A stretch of DNA of 64,000 bases. It comes from Cupriavidus necator N-1 (GTDB lineage Bacteria > Pseudomonadota > Gammaproteobacteria > Burkholderiales > Burkholderiaceae). Location of the stretch: NCBI RefSeq assembly GCF_000219215.1, contig NC_015726.1, positions 558,001 to 622,000 of the forward strand, given 5' to 3'. Each line of letters starts with the position of its first letter. The stretch's first letter is position 1. Positions 44,316-54,411 of this stretch are shown piece by piece. The notes beneath the pieces were generated by a model that ran no database searches, was not told the origin of the DNA, and saw only the letters and a list, made by a program, of their open reading frames with translations. A program made the position numbers and the translations under genes.

Positions 44316-45752
44316 ATGACTCGTTCCACCAAGATCGTCGCCACCATCGGCCCCGCCTCCAGCTCGCTGGAAATCCTGACCCGCATGATCGCGGCGGGGG
44401 TCGACGTGGTGCGGCTGAATTTTTCGCACGGTACCGCCCAGGACCATCTCGACCGCGCCCGCCTGGTGCGCGAAGCCGCGCAGGCATGCGGGCGCGAGGT
44501 CGCCATCATGGCCGACCTGCAGGGCCCCAAGATCCGCGTCGGCAAGTTCGAGCACGGCAAGATCACACTCAAGCCGGGCGATCCGTTCATCCTGGATTCG
44601 AACTGCCAGCTCGGCAACGAGCAGCGCGCCGGCCTGGACTACCAGGACCTGCCGCGCGACGTCGGCCCGGGCGACCTGCTGCTGCTCAACGACGGCCTGA
44701 TCGTGCTGGTGGTGGACCGCGTGTTCGGCAGCGAGATCTTCACCACCGTGCGCGTGGGCGGCGAGCTGTCCAACAACAAGGGTATCAACCGCCAGGGCGG
44801 CGGGCTGTCGGCGCCGGCGCTGACCGCCAAGGACATGGACGATATCAAGACCGCCATGGCCCTGGGCGCCGACTACGTCGCCGTCAGCTTCCCCAAGAAC
44901 GCCACCGACATGGAAATGGCCCGCCAGCTGACCGCCGTGGCCGGCCAGCCGCACGGCCACAAGGCCCGCATGATCGCCAAGATCGAACGCGCCGAGGCGA
45001 TCCGTCCGGGCGTGCTGGAAGAAATCCTGCAGGCGTCCGACGGCATCATGGTGGCGCGCGGCGACCTGGCCGTGGAAGTGGGCAATGCCGCCGTGCCGGC
45101 GCTGCAGAAGCGCATGATCAAGCTGGCGCGCGAGGCCAACAAGCTGACCATCACTGCCACCCAGATGATGGAGAGCATGATCGTCAACCCGGTGCCCACG
45201 CGCGCCGAGGTCTCGGACGTGGCCAACGCCGTGCTGGACGGCACCGACGCGGTGATGCTCTCGGCCGAGACCGCCGCCGGCCGCTACCCCGTGGAGACGG
45301 TCGAGGCCATGGCCGCGGTCTGCGTCGAAGCCGAGAAGTCCGAGGTGGTGCAGCTCGACACCGATTTCCTGAACCAGACCTTTTCGCGCATCGACCAGTC
45401 GGTGGCGATGGGTGCGCTGTTCACGGCCTATCATTTGCAGGTGAAGGCGATTGCCGCGCTGACCGATTCCGGCGCCACCGCCTTGTGGATGAGCCGTCAC
45501 CGCATCCATGTGCCGATCTATGCGATGACGCCCAACCTGGCCTCGCAGCGCAAGATGCAGCTGTACCGCAACGTGGTGCCGCTGCCGCTGCAGTCCAGCG
45601 CCGACCGCGACACCGCGCTGGAGCAGGCAGAAGAACTGCTGCTGGCGCAGGGCGTGGTGCAGCGCGGCGATTTCATCGTGCTGACCATTGGCGAGCCGAT
45701 GGGCCAGCCGGGCGGCACCAACACCTTGAAGATCGTCAGGGTGGGCAGCTGA
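44316..45752 (+). CDS. pyk: pyruvate kinase
   Basis: A 478-residue enzyme making pyruvate and ATP from phosphoenolpyruvate. TKIVATIGPASSS and the substrate region VVRLNFSHG open the barrel; MADLQGPKIRVG, the signature MIAKIERAEA and the ATQMMESMI loop are intact. The C-terminal allosteric domain is present. Probably co-transcribed with pgk. Confidence 0.98.
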   Translation: MTRSTKIVATIGPASSSLEILTRMIAAGVDVVRLNFSHGTAQDHLDRARLVREAAQACGREVAIMADLQGPKIRVGKFEHGKITLKPGDPFILDSNCQLGNEQRAGLDYQDLPRDVGPGDLLLLNDGLIVLVVDRVFGSEIFTTVRVGGELSNNKGINRQGGGLSAPALTAKDMDDIKTAMALGADYVAVSFPKNATDMEMARQLTAVAGQPHGHKARMIAKIERAEAIRPGVLEEILQASDGIMVARGDLAVEVGNAAVPALQKRMIKLAREANKLTITATQMMESMIVNPVPTRAEVSDVANAVLDGTDAVMLSAETAAGRYPVETVEAMAAVCVEAEKSEVVQLDTDFLNQTFSRIDQSVAMGALFTAYHLQVKAIAALTDSGATALWMSRHRIHVPIYAMTPNLASQRKMQLYRNVVPLPLQSSADRDTALEQAEELLLAQGVVQRGDFIVLTIGEPMGQPGGTNTLKIVRVGS

Positions 45753-45920
45753 AGGTGAGATGAGGCAATGCGTGCCTTGCCGGACGGAGCGCCAGCGCGG
45801 AATGCGCAAGGCTGACGGCGCCGGCAGGCACGGGCGATGCGCTACGTAAGTCGATGCACTGCGTAAGCGCCGACTAGAAGAATACGCGGAAGACACCCCA
45901 TTTTTTATTAGGAGTTAGAC

Positions 45921-46985
45921 ATGCCACTCGTATCGATGCGCCAGCTGCTGGACCACGCGGCCGAGAACAGCTACGGCCTGCCGGCCTTCAACGTCAACAA
46001 CCTCGAGCAAGTGCAGGCCATCATGCAGGCTGCCGACGAGGTCAACGCCCCGGTGATCATGCAAGCCTCGGCCGGCGCGCGCAAATACGCCGGTGAGCAT
46101 TTCCTGCGCCACCTGATCGAAGCCGCGGTCGAGGCTTATCCCCATATCCCGGTCGTGATGCACCAGGACCACGGCCAGTCGCCGGCAATCTGCCAGGGCG
46201 CGATCGACCTGGGCTTCTCGTCGGTGATGATGGACGGCTCGCTGCGCGAAGACGGCAAGACCCCGGCCGAGTACGACTACAACATTGACGTCACCCGCAA
46301 GGTGGTGCAGCTGGCCCACGCCGTCGGCGTGACCGTGGAAGGCGAACTGGGCTGCCTGGGCTCGCTGGAAACCGGTGAAGCCGGCGAAGAAGACGGCATC
46401 GGCGCCGTCGGCGTGCTGGACCACTCCATGCTGCTGACCGATCCGGAGCAGGCCGCCGACTTCGTCAAGGCCACCCAGCTGGACGCCCTGGCCATCGCCA
46501 TCGGCACCTCGCACGGCGCCTACAAGTTCACGCGCAAGCCCACCGGCGACATCCTGGCGATCAGCCGCATCAAGGAAATCCACGCCCGCATCCCCAACAC
46601 CCACCTGGTGATGCACGGCTCGTCGTCGGTTCCGCAGGAACTGCTGGAAGAGATCCGCAAGTTCGGCGGCGACATGAAGGAAACCTACGGCGTGCCGGTC
46701 GAGGAAATCCAGGAAGCGATCAAGTACGGTGTGCGCAAGATCAACATCGACACTGACATCCGCCTGGCCATGACCGGCGCGATCCGCCGCTTCTTCGCCG
46801 AGAACCCGAGCAAGTTCGACCCGCGCGAATACCTGAAGCCGGCCCGCGAAGCCGCCAAGCAGGTGTGCAAGGCGCGCTACATCGCCTTTGGCTGCGAAGG
46901 CCAGGCCGGCAAGATCAAGCCGATCGGCCTGACCGACATCGCGCAGCAGTACAAGGCGGGCAAGCTGTCGCAGGTCGTGCAGTAA
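45921..46985 (+). CDS. fba: class II fructose-bisphosphate aldolase
   Basis: A 354-residue zinc enzyme cleaving or forming fructose-1,6-bisphosphate. Zinc ligands are in VMHQDHGQS and the helix ESLG-like segment [24 protein letters not shown] and HGSSSVP bind phosphate. It belongs to the Calvin-cycle subtype length class (about 350). The strong site TTAGGAG lies 6-7 nt before the start. It is separated from pyk by 168 nt of unannotated sequence and may have its own promoter there. Confidence 0.97.
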   Translation: MPLVSMRQLLDHAAENSYGLPAFNVNNLEQVQAIMQAADEVNAPVIMQASAGARKYAGEHFLRHLIEAAVEAYPHIPVVMHQDHGQSPAICQGAIDLGFSSVMMDGSLREDGKTPAEYDYNIDVTRKVVQLAHAVGVTVEGELGCLGSLETGEAGEEDGIGAVGVLDHSMLLTDPEQAADFVKATQLDALAIAIGTSHGAYKFTRKPTGDILAISRIKEIHARIPNTHLVMHGSSSVPQELLEEIRKFGGDMKETYGVPVEEIQEAIKYGVRKINIDTDIRLAMTGAIRRFFAENPSKFDPREYLKPAREAAKQVCKARYIAFGCEGQAGKIKPIGLTDIAQQYKAGKLSQVVQ

Positions 46986-46995
46986 ATGTCCCTAG

Positions 46996-47023
46996 TCCGC
47001 CTTCCGCGCAAGGGGAAGGCGGA
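46996..47023 (+). terminator. hairpin between fba and purC
   Basis: A 10-bp perfect stem TCCGCCTTCC/GGAAGGCGGA with an 8-nt loop, 10 nt after the fba stop. Only TTG follows, so termination may be partial. Confidence 0.5.
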
Positions 47024-47089
47024 TTGCAGTTCCGGCCGCCGCGGCATGCATCCAGCGCCCGGCGGCTTCGCCGTTTTATCGGAACCATC

Positions 47090-47998
47090 ATGTCCAACGC
47101 TCTCTACCAGTCCTCCATCAATTCGCTGCCGCTGCTGGGCCACGGCAAAGTGCGCGACAACTATGCCGTCGGCAACGACAAGCTGCTGATCGTCACCACC
47201 GACCGCCTGTCGGCGTTCGACGTCATCATGGGCGAGCCGATCCCTGACAAGGGCCGCGTGCTGAACCAGATGGCGAACTTCTGGTTCCGCAAGCTCGCGC
47301 ACATCGTGCCGAACCACGAGACCGGCATCGCGCCCGAAACCGTGGTCGCGCCGGAGGAAGTGGAGCAGGTCAAGGGCCGCGCCGTGGTGGTCAAGCGCCT
47401 GAAGCCGATCCTGGTCGAAGCCGTGGTGCGCGGCTACCTCGCCGGCAGCGGCTGGAAGGACTACCAGGCCACCGGCAAGGTGTGCGGGATCGAACTGCCC
47501 GCCGGCCTGCAGAACGCGCAGAAGCTGCCCGAGCCGATCTTCACCCCGGCCGCCAAGGCCGAGATGGGCGAGCACGACGAGAACATCTCGTTCGGCGAAG
47601 TCGAGGCCCGCATCGGCATCGCGCTGGCGCGCCAGATGCGCGAGATCTCGATCCGCCTGTACAAGGAAGCGGCCGAGTTTGCCGCCACGCGCGGCATCAT
47701 CATCGCCGATACCAAGTTCGAGTTCGGCCTGGACGACAATGGCGTGCTGACGCTGATGGACGAAGTGCTGACCGCCGATTCGTCGCGCTTCTGGCCGGCC
47801 GATTCGTACCAGGTGGGCACCAACCCGCCGTCGTTCGACAAGCAGTTCGTGCGCGACTGGCTGGAAGCCGTGCGCATCGACGGCAAGCCCTGGCCCAAGA
47901 CCGCGCCGGCGCCGCAACTGCCGGACGACGTGATCGAAAAGACCGCCGCCAAGTACCGTGAAGCGCTGACGCGCCTGACGGGCGAAGAACTGCAGTAA
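47090..47998 (+). CDS. purC: phosphoribosylaminoimidazole-succinocarboxamide synthase (SAICAR synthase)
   Basis: A 302-residue enzyme joining aspartate to CAIR in purine synthesis. [41 protein letters not shown] and [18 protein letters not shown] are characteristic; IADTKFEFG and [13 protein letters not shown] complete the ATP/metal site. It is the long (about 300-residue) form. purE and purK follow closely, forming a purCEK operon. Confidence 0.98.
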   Translation: MSNALYQSSINSLPLLGHGKVRDNYAVGNDKLLIVTTDRLSAFDVIMGEPIPDKGRVLNQMANFWFRKLAHIVPNHETGIAPETVVAPEEVEQVKGRAVVVKRLKPILVEAVVRGYLAGSGWKDYQATGKVCGIELPAGLQNAQKLPEPIFTPAAKAEMGEHDENISFGEVEARIGIALARQMREISIRLYKEAAEFAATRGIIIADTKFEFGLDDNGVLTLMDEVLTADSSRFWPADSYQVGTNPPSFDKQFVRDWLEAVRIDGKPWPKTAPAPQLPDDVIEKTAAKYREALTRLTGEELQ

Positions 47999-48007
47999 TG
48001 CAGGGCG

Positions 48008-48031
48008 CCGTTCCCGCGCGTGCGGGAACGG
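48008..48031 (+). repeat. hairpin in the purC-purE gap
   Basis: CCGTTCCCGC and its complement flank the loop GCGT in the 53-nt gap, ending 20 nt before the purE start. It may influence purE translation or mRNA stability. Confidence 0.6.
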
Positions 48032-48051
48032 CCAACGAAGGAACAGACAAA

Positions 48052-48549
48052 GTGAGCAAGCAAGACAAGCCGCTGGTCGGCGTGGTGATGGGCAGCAGTT
48101 CCGACTGGGACGTGATGCAGCACGCAGTGGCCATGCTGAAGGATTTCGGCGTGCCGTTCGAAGCCCAGGTGGTGTCCGCGCACCGCATGGCGGACGACAT
48201 GTTCCGCTATGCCGAGCGCGCACGCAGCCGCGGCATCCGCGCCATCATCGCCGGTGCCGGCGGGGCCGCGCACCTGCCCGGCATGATCGCCGCCAAGACC
48301 ATCGTGCCGGTGTTCGGCGTGCCGGTGCCGTCCAAGTACCTGCGCGGCGAGGATTCGCTGCTGTCGATCGTGCAGATGCCCAAGGGCGTGCCGGTGGCCA
48401 CCTTCGCCATCGGCGAGGCCGGCGCCGCCAACGCCGCGCTGCACGCGATCGCCACGCTGGCCACCACCGACGAGGCGCTGGCCGGCGCGCTGGAAGCGTT
48501 CCGCGCGAAGCAGACCGAAGCCGCGCGCGCGATGACGCTGCCGCTGTAA
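48052..48549 (+). CDS. purE: N5-CAIR mutase (phosphoribosylaminoimidazole carboxylase catalytic subunit)
   Basis: A 165-residue enzyme that moves the carboxyl group of N5-CAIR to give [26 protein letters not shown] and [16 protein letters not shown] are diagnostic. The GTG at 48052 after AAGGAA gives the normal length; an ATG overlapping the purC stop at 47998 would add 18 residues translated from the hairpin. Confidence 0.96.
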   Translation: MSKQDKPLVGVVMGSSSDWDVMQHAVAMLKDFGVPFEAQVVSAHRMADDMFRYAERARSRGIRAIIAGAGGAAHLPGMIAAKTIVPVFGVPVPSKYLRGEDSLLSIVQMPKGVPVATFAIGEAGAANAALHAIATLATTDEALAGALEAFRAKQTEAARAMTLPL

Positions 48550-48577
48550 TCATCCGGACATCCCACGGAACCTAGCA

Positions 48578-49822
48578 ATGCCTACCGATATCCATCCCTA
48601 CCTCTCCGAAGCCCACACGCCGGAATCGCGCGCCGAGTTCGGCGTCGACCGTCCCGACGCGCCCATCCTGCCCGGCGCGTGGCTCGGCATGCTGGGCGGC
48701 GGCCAGCTCGGCCGCATGTTCACGCATGCGGCGCAGGCGATGGGCTATCGCGTATGCGTGCTCGATCCGGACCAGGACAGCCCGGCCGGCTCGGTGGCGG
48801 ACAAGCATATCTGTGCGCAATACACCGACGAGGCCGCGCTCGCCGAGATGGGCAAGCTGTGCCAGGCGGTAAGCACCGAGTTCGAGAACGTGCCGTCGCT
48901 GTCGCTGGACCGGCTCGAGCAACTCGGCGCCTTTGTCGCGCCGCGCGGCTACTGCGTGTCGATTGCGCAGAACCGCATCGGCGAGAAGAAGTTCTTTGCC
49001 GCGTGCGCCGAGCGCACCGGCGTGTCGCCGGCCCCGCACTGGGTAATCCAGCACGATGCCGATGTCGACCAGCTGCCCGACCACGTGCTGCCCGGCATCC
49101 TCAAGACCGCGCGCATGGGCTATGACGGCAAGGGCCAGGCGCGCGTGAAGACGCGCGACGACGTGCGCGCCGCCTGGAACGCCATGCAGCACGTGCCGTG
49201 CGTGCTGGAGCAGATGCTGCCGCTGGCCTATGAGGTCTCGGTGCTGGCCGCGCGTGCCGCGAACGGCTCCACTGCCACCTGGCCGCTGGCCGAGAACGTG
49301 CACCGCGACGGCATCCTGTTCTCGACGGAAATGCCGTCGACCAGCGTGTCGCCTGAGATCGCCGACCGCGCGCGTGCCGCAGCCGCTGCCATCGCCACGG
49401 AAATGGGCTACGTCGGCGTGCTGTGCATCGAGTTCTTCGTGCTGACCGACGGCTCGCTGGTCGCCAACGAGATGGCGCCGCGCCCGCACAACTCCGGCCA
49501 TATCACCATGGATGCGTGCGAGACCAGCCAGTTCGAACAGCAGGTGCGCGCCATGGCGCGGCTGCCGCTGGGCAGCACGCGCCAGCACTCGGCCGGCAAG
49601 ATGCTGAACCTGCTGGGCGACGTGTGGTTCGAGTTCGGCCTGGAGCGCACGCCGTCCTGGGACGAGGTGGTGGCGCAACCTGGTGCCAAGCTGCACCTTT
49701 ACGGCAAGGGCGATGCGCGCCCGTCGCGCAAGATGGGCCACGTCAACTGCGTGGGCGAGCATGCCGAAGCGGCTGCCGCCGCCTTTGCCGCCGCCGCGCA
49801 GGCGCTGCATATCCCGCTCTGA
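48578..49822 (+). CDS. purK: N5-carboxyaminoimidazole ribonucleotide synthase
   Basis: A 414-residue ATP-grasp enzyme making N5-CAIR from AIR, bicarbonate and ATP, the substrate for Pur[14 protein letters not shown] and STEFENVP define Pur[13 protein letters not shown] and [11 protein letters not shown] line the ATP site. The first 32 residues form a non-conserved extension before the core. The gene lies 28 nt after purE. Confidence 0.97.
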   Translation: MPTDIHPYLSEAHTPESRAEFGVDRPDAPILPGAWLGMLGGGQLGRMFTHAAQAMGYRVCVLDPDQDSPAGSVADKHICAQYTDEAALAEMGKLCQAVSTEFENVPSLSLDRLEQLGAFVAPRGYCVSIAQNRIGEKKFFAACAERTGVSPAPHWVIQHDADVDQLPDHVLPGILKTARMGYDGKGQARVKTRDDVRAAWNAMQHVPCVLEQMLPLAYEVSVLAARAANGSTATWPLAENVHRDGILFSTEMPSTSVSPEIADRARAAAAAIATEMGYVGVLCIEFFVLTDGSLVANEMAPRPHNSGHITMDACETSQFEQQVRAMARLPLGSTRQHSAGKMLNLLGDVWFEFGLERTPSWDEVVAQPGAKLHLYGKGDARPSRKMGHVNCVGEHAEAAAAAFAAAAQALHIPL

Positions 49823-49844
49823 AGCCATAGCTCCAAGGAACACG

Positions 49845-50834
49845 ATGTCGCCGCGCATGCCCACGGCCGCTGAACTGGACGAAGCCGTCCGCCTGCTCGA
49901 GGCCGGGCAACTGGTCGCCTTTCCCACCGAAACCGTCTACGGGCTCGGTGCGGACGCCGAGAACCCCGAGGCGGTCGCCCGCATCTTCGCGCTGAAGGGC
50001 CGGCCGTCGAACCATCCGGTGATTGTCCACGTGGTGGACGGTGCCGATATCGGCTACTGGACCGACGAGGTCCCCGAGGCCGCGCAGCAGTTGATCGACG
50101 CCTTCTGGCCCGGCCCGCTGACGCTGATCCTGAAGCGCGCCGCGCATATCCATTCGGCCGTCGCCGGCGGCCAGGACAGCATCGGCGTGCGTTGCCCGTC
50201 TCACCCCGTGGCGCAGGCGCTGCTGGCGCGCTTCAAGCGCGGCCGCGGCGGCATTGCCGCGCCGTCGGCCAACAAGTTCGGCCAGGTCAGCCCGACCACC
50301 GCGCAGCATGTGCGCGATGAATTCGGCGATGCGGTCTATGTGCTGGAAGGCGATGGCGTGGAGGTCGGTATCGAATCGACCATCGTCGACCTGTCGCGGC
50401 TGGACCAGGGCATCGGTCCGGTGCTGTTGCGGCCGGGCGCGATTACCGCGGCGATGATGGCGCAGGTACTGGGCGCGGCCCCGCTGCCGCCTGATGCGGC
50501 TGCGCCGCGGGCCTCAGGCACGCTCAAGGCCCACTACGCGCCGCACACACCGCTGCTACTGGCCGATGCGCAAGCGGCTTCGGCGCAGCTGGCCTCGCTG
50601 CCGGACGATGCACGCGTGGTGTGGGTCGGCCGGGCGCCGCTGGTGGACCAGCGGTGCACCTGGGTGCAGGCGCCTGCGGATGCGGCGGCTTACGCGCGTG
50701 AGCTTTACCGCTTGCTGCGCAAGCTCGACAAGCAGGGCTATACGCAGCTGATGTTCGAGGTGCTGCCTGTAGGGCAGGATTGGGCCGGGGTGCGGGATCG
50801 GCTGGAGCGGGCGGCGGCGGCGTTCGAGGGGTGA
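49845..50834 (+). CDS. L-threonylcarbamoyladenylate synthase, Sua5 type
   Basis: A 329-residue cytoplasmic protein for the first step of t6A tRNA modification. The YrdC domain (residues 1-205) has LVAFPTETVYGLGADAENPEAVARIFALKGRP, PLTLILKR and APSANKFGQVSPTTAQHV. The linker SGTLKAHYAPHTPL is the Sua5 signature, followed by a C-terminal Sua5 domain, so this is the two-domain form. AAGGA precedes the start, and the gene follows purK by 22 nt. Confidence 0.94.
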   Translation: MSPRMPTAAELDEAVRLLEAGQLVAFPTETVYGLGADAENPEAVARIFALKGRPSNHPVIVHVVDGADIGYWTDEVPEAAQQLIDAFWPGPLTLILKRAAHIHSAVAGGQDSIGVRCPSHPVAQALLARFKRGRGGIAAPSANKFGQVSPTTAQHVRDEFGDAVYVLEGDGVEVGIESTIVDLSRLDQGIGPVLLRPGAITAAMMAQVLGAAPLPPDAAAPRASGTLKAHYAPHTPLLLADAQAASAQLASLPDDARVVWVGRAPLVDQRCTWVQAPADAAAYARELYRLLRKLDKQGYTQLMFEVLPVGQDWAGVRDRLERAAAAFEG

Positions 50835-50841
50835 GGGTCCC

Positions 50842-51168
50842 TTACCCCCCCAGCAAGCGCAACGCCGTATACACGGCCATCCCCACCATAATCATCCCCA
50901 CCATCTTCCGGGTCAGCAGGTAGAACAACGTGGCCGCAATCCCGGCCATCAGCTTGTCGTTGGAAAACGCCACCGTGAAATGCCCCTGCCAGGTCATCAG
51001 GTCCGGCAGGATGATTGCCGCCAGCGCCGCGGCCGGCGCATAGCGCAGCGCCCGCGCGATGCGGTCCGGCACGGTGACATGCTCGCCGGCCATCAGGAAC
51101 AGCGCGCGCGTGACGATGGTGACGACCGCCATGCCAAGGATGGCAATCCAGATTTCAAGATGGCTCAT
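50842..51168 (-). CDS. azlD: AzlD-family membrane protein
   Basis: A 108-residue protein with four hydrophobic segments, small partner of AzlC in branched-chain amino acid export. IAILGMAVVTIVTRALFLM and RYAPAAALAAIILPDL are typical. The start overlaps the azlC stop by ATGA. Convergent with the Sua5 gene, 7 nt apart. Confidence 0.92.
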   Translation of the reverse strand: MSHLEIWIAILGMAVVTIVTRALFLMAGEHVTVPDRIARALRYAPAAALAAIILPDLMTWQGHFTVAFSNDKLMAGIAATLFYLLTRKMVGMIMVGMAVYTALRLLGG

Positions 51169-51992
51169 GCGCGGTCTCCCGGCGGCGTTTCCGGCGCGGC
51201 GGCGTTGGTGATCTCGGGGACCTTGGGCTTGCGCCGGCGGATGCCGCGCAGCGCCGCGCGCGCGGCCAGGTCGTCGCTGGCCATGCCGGCCGCGATCGCG
51301 CCCACCACCGCCACCACCAGGCTGAGGCGGTACGGCAAGTCGAAGCACAGCAGTGCCAGCACCGCCGACACCACCACTGCCAGCAGCGTCGAGCGCGAGT
51401 TGATGGTGGCGATCATCACCGGGATCAGCGCCATGGTGCCCGCCAGCCCCAGGCCCCAGCTGTCTGGGAACAGGCTGGCCAGCACGATGCCGATGATCGA
51501 CGACAGCTGCCACATGCAGAAGTTGGTCAGCGCCATGCCCCAGAAATAGCCTTCCTTGCCGGGCTCGTAGCCGGGCGTGCTGTATTTCTGCAGGAAGTAG
51601 ACGAAGTGCAGGTCGCCGTTGAAAGAACCCAGGATGGTGCGCCGCCATAGCGGCATGTAGCTGAAGTGCGGCTGCATGCCGGCGCTGAAGATCACGAAGC
51701 GCAGGTTGACCACGGCCGCGGTCAGCCAGATGGTCCACAGCGGCAGGCCCGCGGCGAACAGCGGCAGCACCGCCAACTGCGCCGAGCCGGCGTAGACCAG
51801 CAGCGACATGCCGATGGCTTCGGGCACGGTCATCACGGATTTGCTCATCGCCACGCCGGTCACCAGGCCCCAGGAGAAGACCGCGGGCAGGGACGGGGCA
51901 AAGTAGCGCGCGCCGTCGATAAAGCCGGCGCGTTCGGCGGGTGCGAAGCGATGCCAGAGGCGCAACCACACCGGGGGTTGTCGGGAAGTCAT
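51165..51992 (-). CDS. azlC: AzlC-family amino acid exporter
   Basis: A 275-residue inner-membrane protein with about seven helices. FIDGARYFAPSLPAVFSWGLVTGVAM, YAGSAQLAVLPLFAAG and the NLRFVIFSAGMQPH motif mark AzlC/YgaZ. With AzlD it likely exports branched-chain or related amino acids. The C-terminus has a charged tail RRRKPKVPE. A promoter with perfect -10 lies upstream. Confidence 0.93.
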   Translation of the reverse strand: MTSRQPPVWLRLWHRFAPAERAGFIDGARYFAPSLPAVFSWGLVTGVAMSKSVMTVPEAIGMSLLVYAGSAQLAVLPLFAAGLPLWTIWLTAAVVNLRFVIFSAGMQPHFSYMPLWRRTILGSFNGDLHFVYFLQKYSTPGYEPGKEGYFWGMALTNFCMWQLSSIIGIVLASLFPDSWGLGLAGTMALIPVMIATINSRSTLLAVVVSAVLALLCFDLPYRLSLVVAVVGAIAAGMASDDLAARAALRGIRRRKPKVPEITNAAAPETPPGDRA

Positions 51993-52077
51993 GTCAGAGG
52001 GCGAGGGGGCAATGCAGGCCCGGGGCCGAGGGCCGGCCCGGAAGGCTGCCGCCGCAGGACGCGGCCGGCACCTTGGC

Positions 52078-52106
52078 ATTATAGGGGGCGGATCGGGCGC
52101 TGGTAA
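52078..52106 (-). promoter_or_regulatory. azlCD promoter
   Basis: On the minus strand, -35 TTACCA (52101-52106) and a perfect -10 TATAAT (52078-52083) with 17-nt spacing. The start would be near 52071, 79 nt before azlC. Confidence 0.72.
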
Positions 52107-52182
52107 GTGTCCGCTTAACAAAATGCGGCCGCGGCGTTGGCGCCAGGCCACGGTGCCGCGCCGCAGCCCGCCCGGCGCGGAC

Positions 52183-53775
52183 TCAGGGTGCGCCGCGGTA
52201 CACCCATTGCAGCAGGGCGTCGTGTGCTTCCAGCGCCTGCGCGGCGTTGGGATGGTTGATCATGCTGACCACCACGTAGCGGCCGCCGTCGGCAGCATCC
52301 ACATAGCCGGCCAGCGCGCGCACGTCGGCCAGCGTGCCGGTCTTCAGGTAGCCGTTGCCGGCCGCGTTGGCGCGCGTCAGGCGGTTGCGCAGCGTGCCGT
52401 CGACGCCCAGCACCGGCAGCGAATCGATCAGCACCGGCCCCACATTGCTGGCCGCGGCCTGCTGCAGCAGGCGCGCCATGTCATAGGCGCTGATGCGTTC
52501 CTCGCGCGACAGGCCCGAGCCGTTGTCCAGCACCAGGCCGGGCATGTCCAGCCCCTGGCGCGCCAGCCAGCGCTGCACCACGCGGGTCGAGCGGGCCGTG
52601 CTGGCCGGGCCGCCGCGGTCCATTTCGGCGCCGATGGTCAGGAACAGCTGGCGTGCCATCACGTTGTTCGAGAACTTGTTGATGTCGCGCACGATGTCCG
52701 CCAGCGGCAGGCCGTAGTGGCGCGCCAGCAGCACCGCGCCGCGCGGCACCTTGCCGCTGCGCAGCCCGGGCAGATGGGCAAAGCGCCCGCCGGCGCGCTG
52801 CCACTCGGCGACGAAGCCGCCCCAGGTGAATTCCGCGTGCGACAGCGTGGCGATATTGAGCACGTGCTCGCCGCAGTCGCTGGCATAGTTGCCCGAGAAC
52901 GACGCCAGCACGGTGCCGTCCGCCTGCGGCAGCACGCTCGGGCTGGCGCTGGACTGCCAGTCGCCGCAGCGGCCGTTGGTCAGCGTCAGCCGGTTGTCCA
53001 GCTTGAGCTGGGCCAGCTCGGGCGTGACGCTGACTGCCACGGTCTGGCTGGCCGGGTCCGGCGTCAGCGTGAATGACAGCGTCTTGAACGCATAGAGCAG
53101 TGCATCCGGGCCGACGTTGTAGGCGCGCTGCACCTCGCCGTCGATGGTGCCGTTGCCGTCCAGGCCATCGGCAAAGTAGCTGCGGTCCAGCACCAGGTCG
53201 CCGTTGATGCCTGTGGCGCCCGCGGCGCGTGCCTTCGCCACCAGCTTAGCCATTTCCTCGGGCACCAGCTTGGGGTCGCCGTGGCCGCGCAGGTAGACAT
53301 TGCCGTTGACGGTGCCGTCGAAGCCGGGCTGGGCATCGGCGTAGAGCGAGGTCTGCCAGCGGTAGTCGGGCCCCAGCAGCTGCAGCCCGGCAAAGGTGGT
53401 GACCAGCTTCATGGTCGAGGCCGGATTCATCGGCTGCTGCGCATTCCAGCTGGCGCGGGCGGTGCCCGCGCCCAGCCTGACCACGTAGAAGCTGGCGGCC
53501 GAGGCCGGCACGCCGGCGCGGCGCAGCGCCGCGGCCACCGGGGCCGGCACGCCGGCGCTCACCAGTGCGGGATCGGCAGCGGCTTTTGCGGCGGTGGCAG
53601 TCTTGGCTGCCTTGGCCGCCTTGGCGGGGGCTTTGGCTTGCGCCGGGGTGAGTGCGGGACCGCCGGCCAGCAGCACGGCGGCAAGAATGGGCGAGAGCAG
53701 TGGCGACAGGCGGCGCAGCAGGGCGCCGGGTCGCGATGCGGTAGGCGCGGCGATTGTTCTTGGCATGGCGGCCAT
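52183..53775 (-). CDS. dacB: D-alanyl-D-alanine carboxypeptidase/endopeptidase (PBP4)
   Basis: A 530-residue periplasmic penicillin-binding protein of class C that trims and cleaves peptidoglycan crosslinks. After a signal peptide and an Ala/Lys-rich linker (KAPAKAAKAAKTATAAKAAAD), the active-site motifs are SxxK in PASTMKL, SxN in KFSNNVM and KTG in YLKTGTL. Two cysteines (GRCGDW, SDCGEH) occur in the inserted domains. Length is slightly above E. coli DacB. An in-frame ATG at 53766 is an alternative start. Confidence 0.95.
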   Translation of the reverse strand: MAAMPRTIAAPTASRPGALLRRLSPLLSPILAAVLLAGGPALTPAQAKAPAKAAKAAKTATAAKAAADPALVSAGVPAPVAAALRRAGVPASAASFYVVRLGAGTARASWNAQQPMNPASTMKLVTTFAGLQLLGPDYRWQTSLYADAQPGFDGTVNGNVYLRGHGDPKLVPEEMAKLVAKARAAGATGINGDLVLDRSYFADGLDGNGTIDGEVQRAYNVGPDALLYAFKTLSFTLTPDPASQTVAVSVTPELAQLKLDNRLTLTNGRCGDWQSSASPSVLPQADGTVLASFSGNYASDCGEHVLNIATLSHAEFTWGGFVAEWQRAGGRFAHLPGLRSGKVPRGAVLLARHYGLPLADIVRDINKFSNNVMARQLFLTIGAEMDRGGPASTARSTRVVQRWLARQGLDMPGLVLDNGSGLSREERISAYDMARLLQQAAASNVGPVLIDSLPVLGVDGTLRNRLTRANAAGNGYLKTGTLADVRALAGYVDAADGGRYVVVSMINHPNAAQALEAHDALLQWVYRGAP

Positions 53776-53823
53776 GTTAACGCATGGCCGCTGGCAGGCG
53801 GATGACAGTCTTGCCGGCTGCCC

Positions 53824-54411
53824 TCAGCCGGCGCGCGGCGGCGCCAGCCGTGCCAGCAGCGACTTCAGCGTGACCTGCTCGGTATCGGTCAGCGCCGAGC
53901 CGACGTGCGCGTCATGCGCCACCACCGCCTGCGTGGCGGCTTCCAGCGTGCGGCGGCCGGCTGCCGTCAGCACCAGGCTGTAGGCGCGGCGATCCCCGGC
54001 TGCCGGGCGGCGCGCCACTAGGTTCATCTCTTCCAGCGCGTCGACCAGAAGCACCGCCCCGGAGCGGGCGATGCCGAGGATCTGCGCCAGCTCGGTCAGC
54101 TTCAGGTGCGGGTTGCGCGAGATGATGATCAGCGCGGAAAAGCGCGGTGGCGTGATCTGCCACTGCGCCAGTGACAGCACGAAGTCTTCATAGATGCGGA
54201 TCTGCGCGCGGCGGATGGCGTAGCCGATCAGGTTGTCGAGCACGCCATAGTCGATATTCGGCACATGCGGGTCGAAACCGGCATCGGCACCGGCGCTTGC
54301 GGCCGGATCCGGCGCGAGCGGGTCCCGCGCCTTGCGCCGCGCGGACGCGGCGGTGGTGCTGCGCGGGCGCGGGGGCGCGGCGGGCGGTGTGCCGGATGCG
54401 TCGGGATTCAT
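53824..54411 (-). CDS. MarR-family transcriptional regulator
   Basis: A 195-residue winged-helix regulator with a disordered, Ala/Pro-rich N-terminus of about 50 residues. The core has LAQWQITPPRFSALIIISRNPHLKLTELAQILGIARSGAVLLVDALEEMNLVARRPAAGDRRAYSLVLTAAGR. Its start overlaps the binding-protein stop by ATGA, so it is the third gene of the monooxygenase operon. It probably controls that operon through the TTGTTAT-N5-ATAACAA operator. Ligand unknown, perhaps an aromatic acid. Confidence 0.92.
   Translation of the reverse strand: MNPDASGTPPAAPPRPRSTTAASARRKARDPLAPDPAASAGADAGFDPHVPNIDYGVLDNLIGYAIRRAQIRIYEDFVLSLAQWQITPPRFSALIIISRNPHLKLTELAQILGIARSGAVLLVDALEEMNLVARRPAAGDRRAYSLVLTAAGRRTLEAATQAVVAHDAHVGSALTDTEQVTLKSLLARLAPPRAG

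Noticed and set aside
42873..45896. Open frame of about 1007 codons antisense to pgk and pyk
   Set aside because: It is a shadow of two complete glycolytic enzymes.
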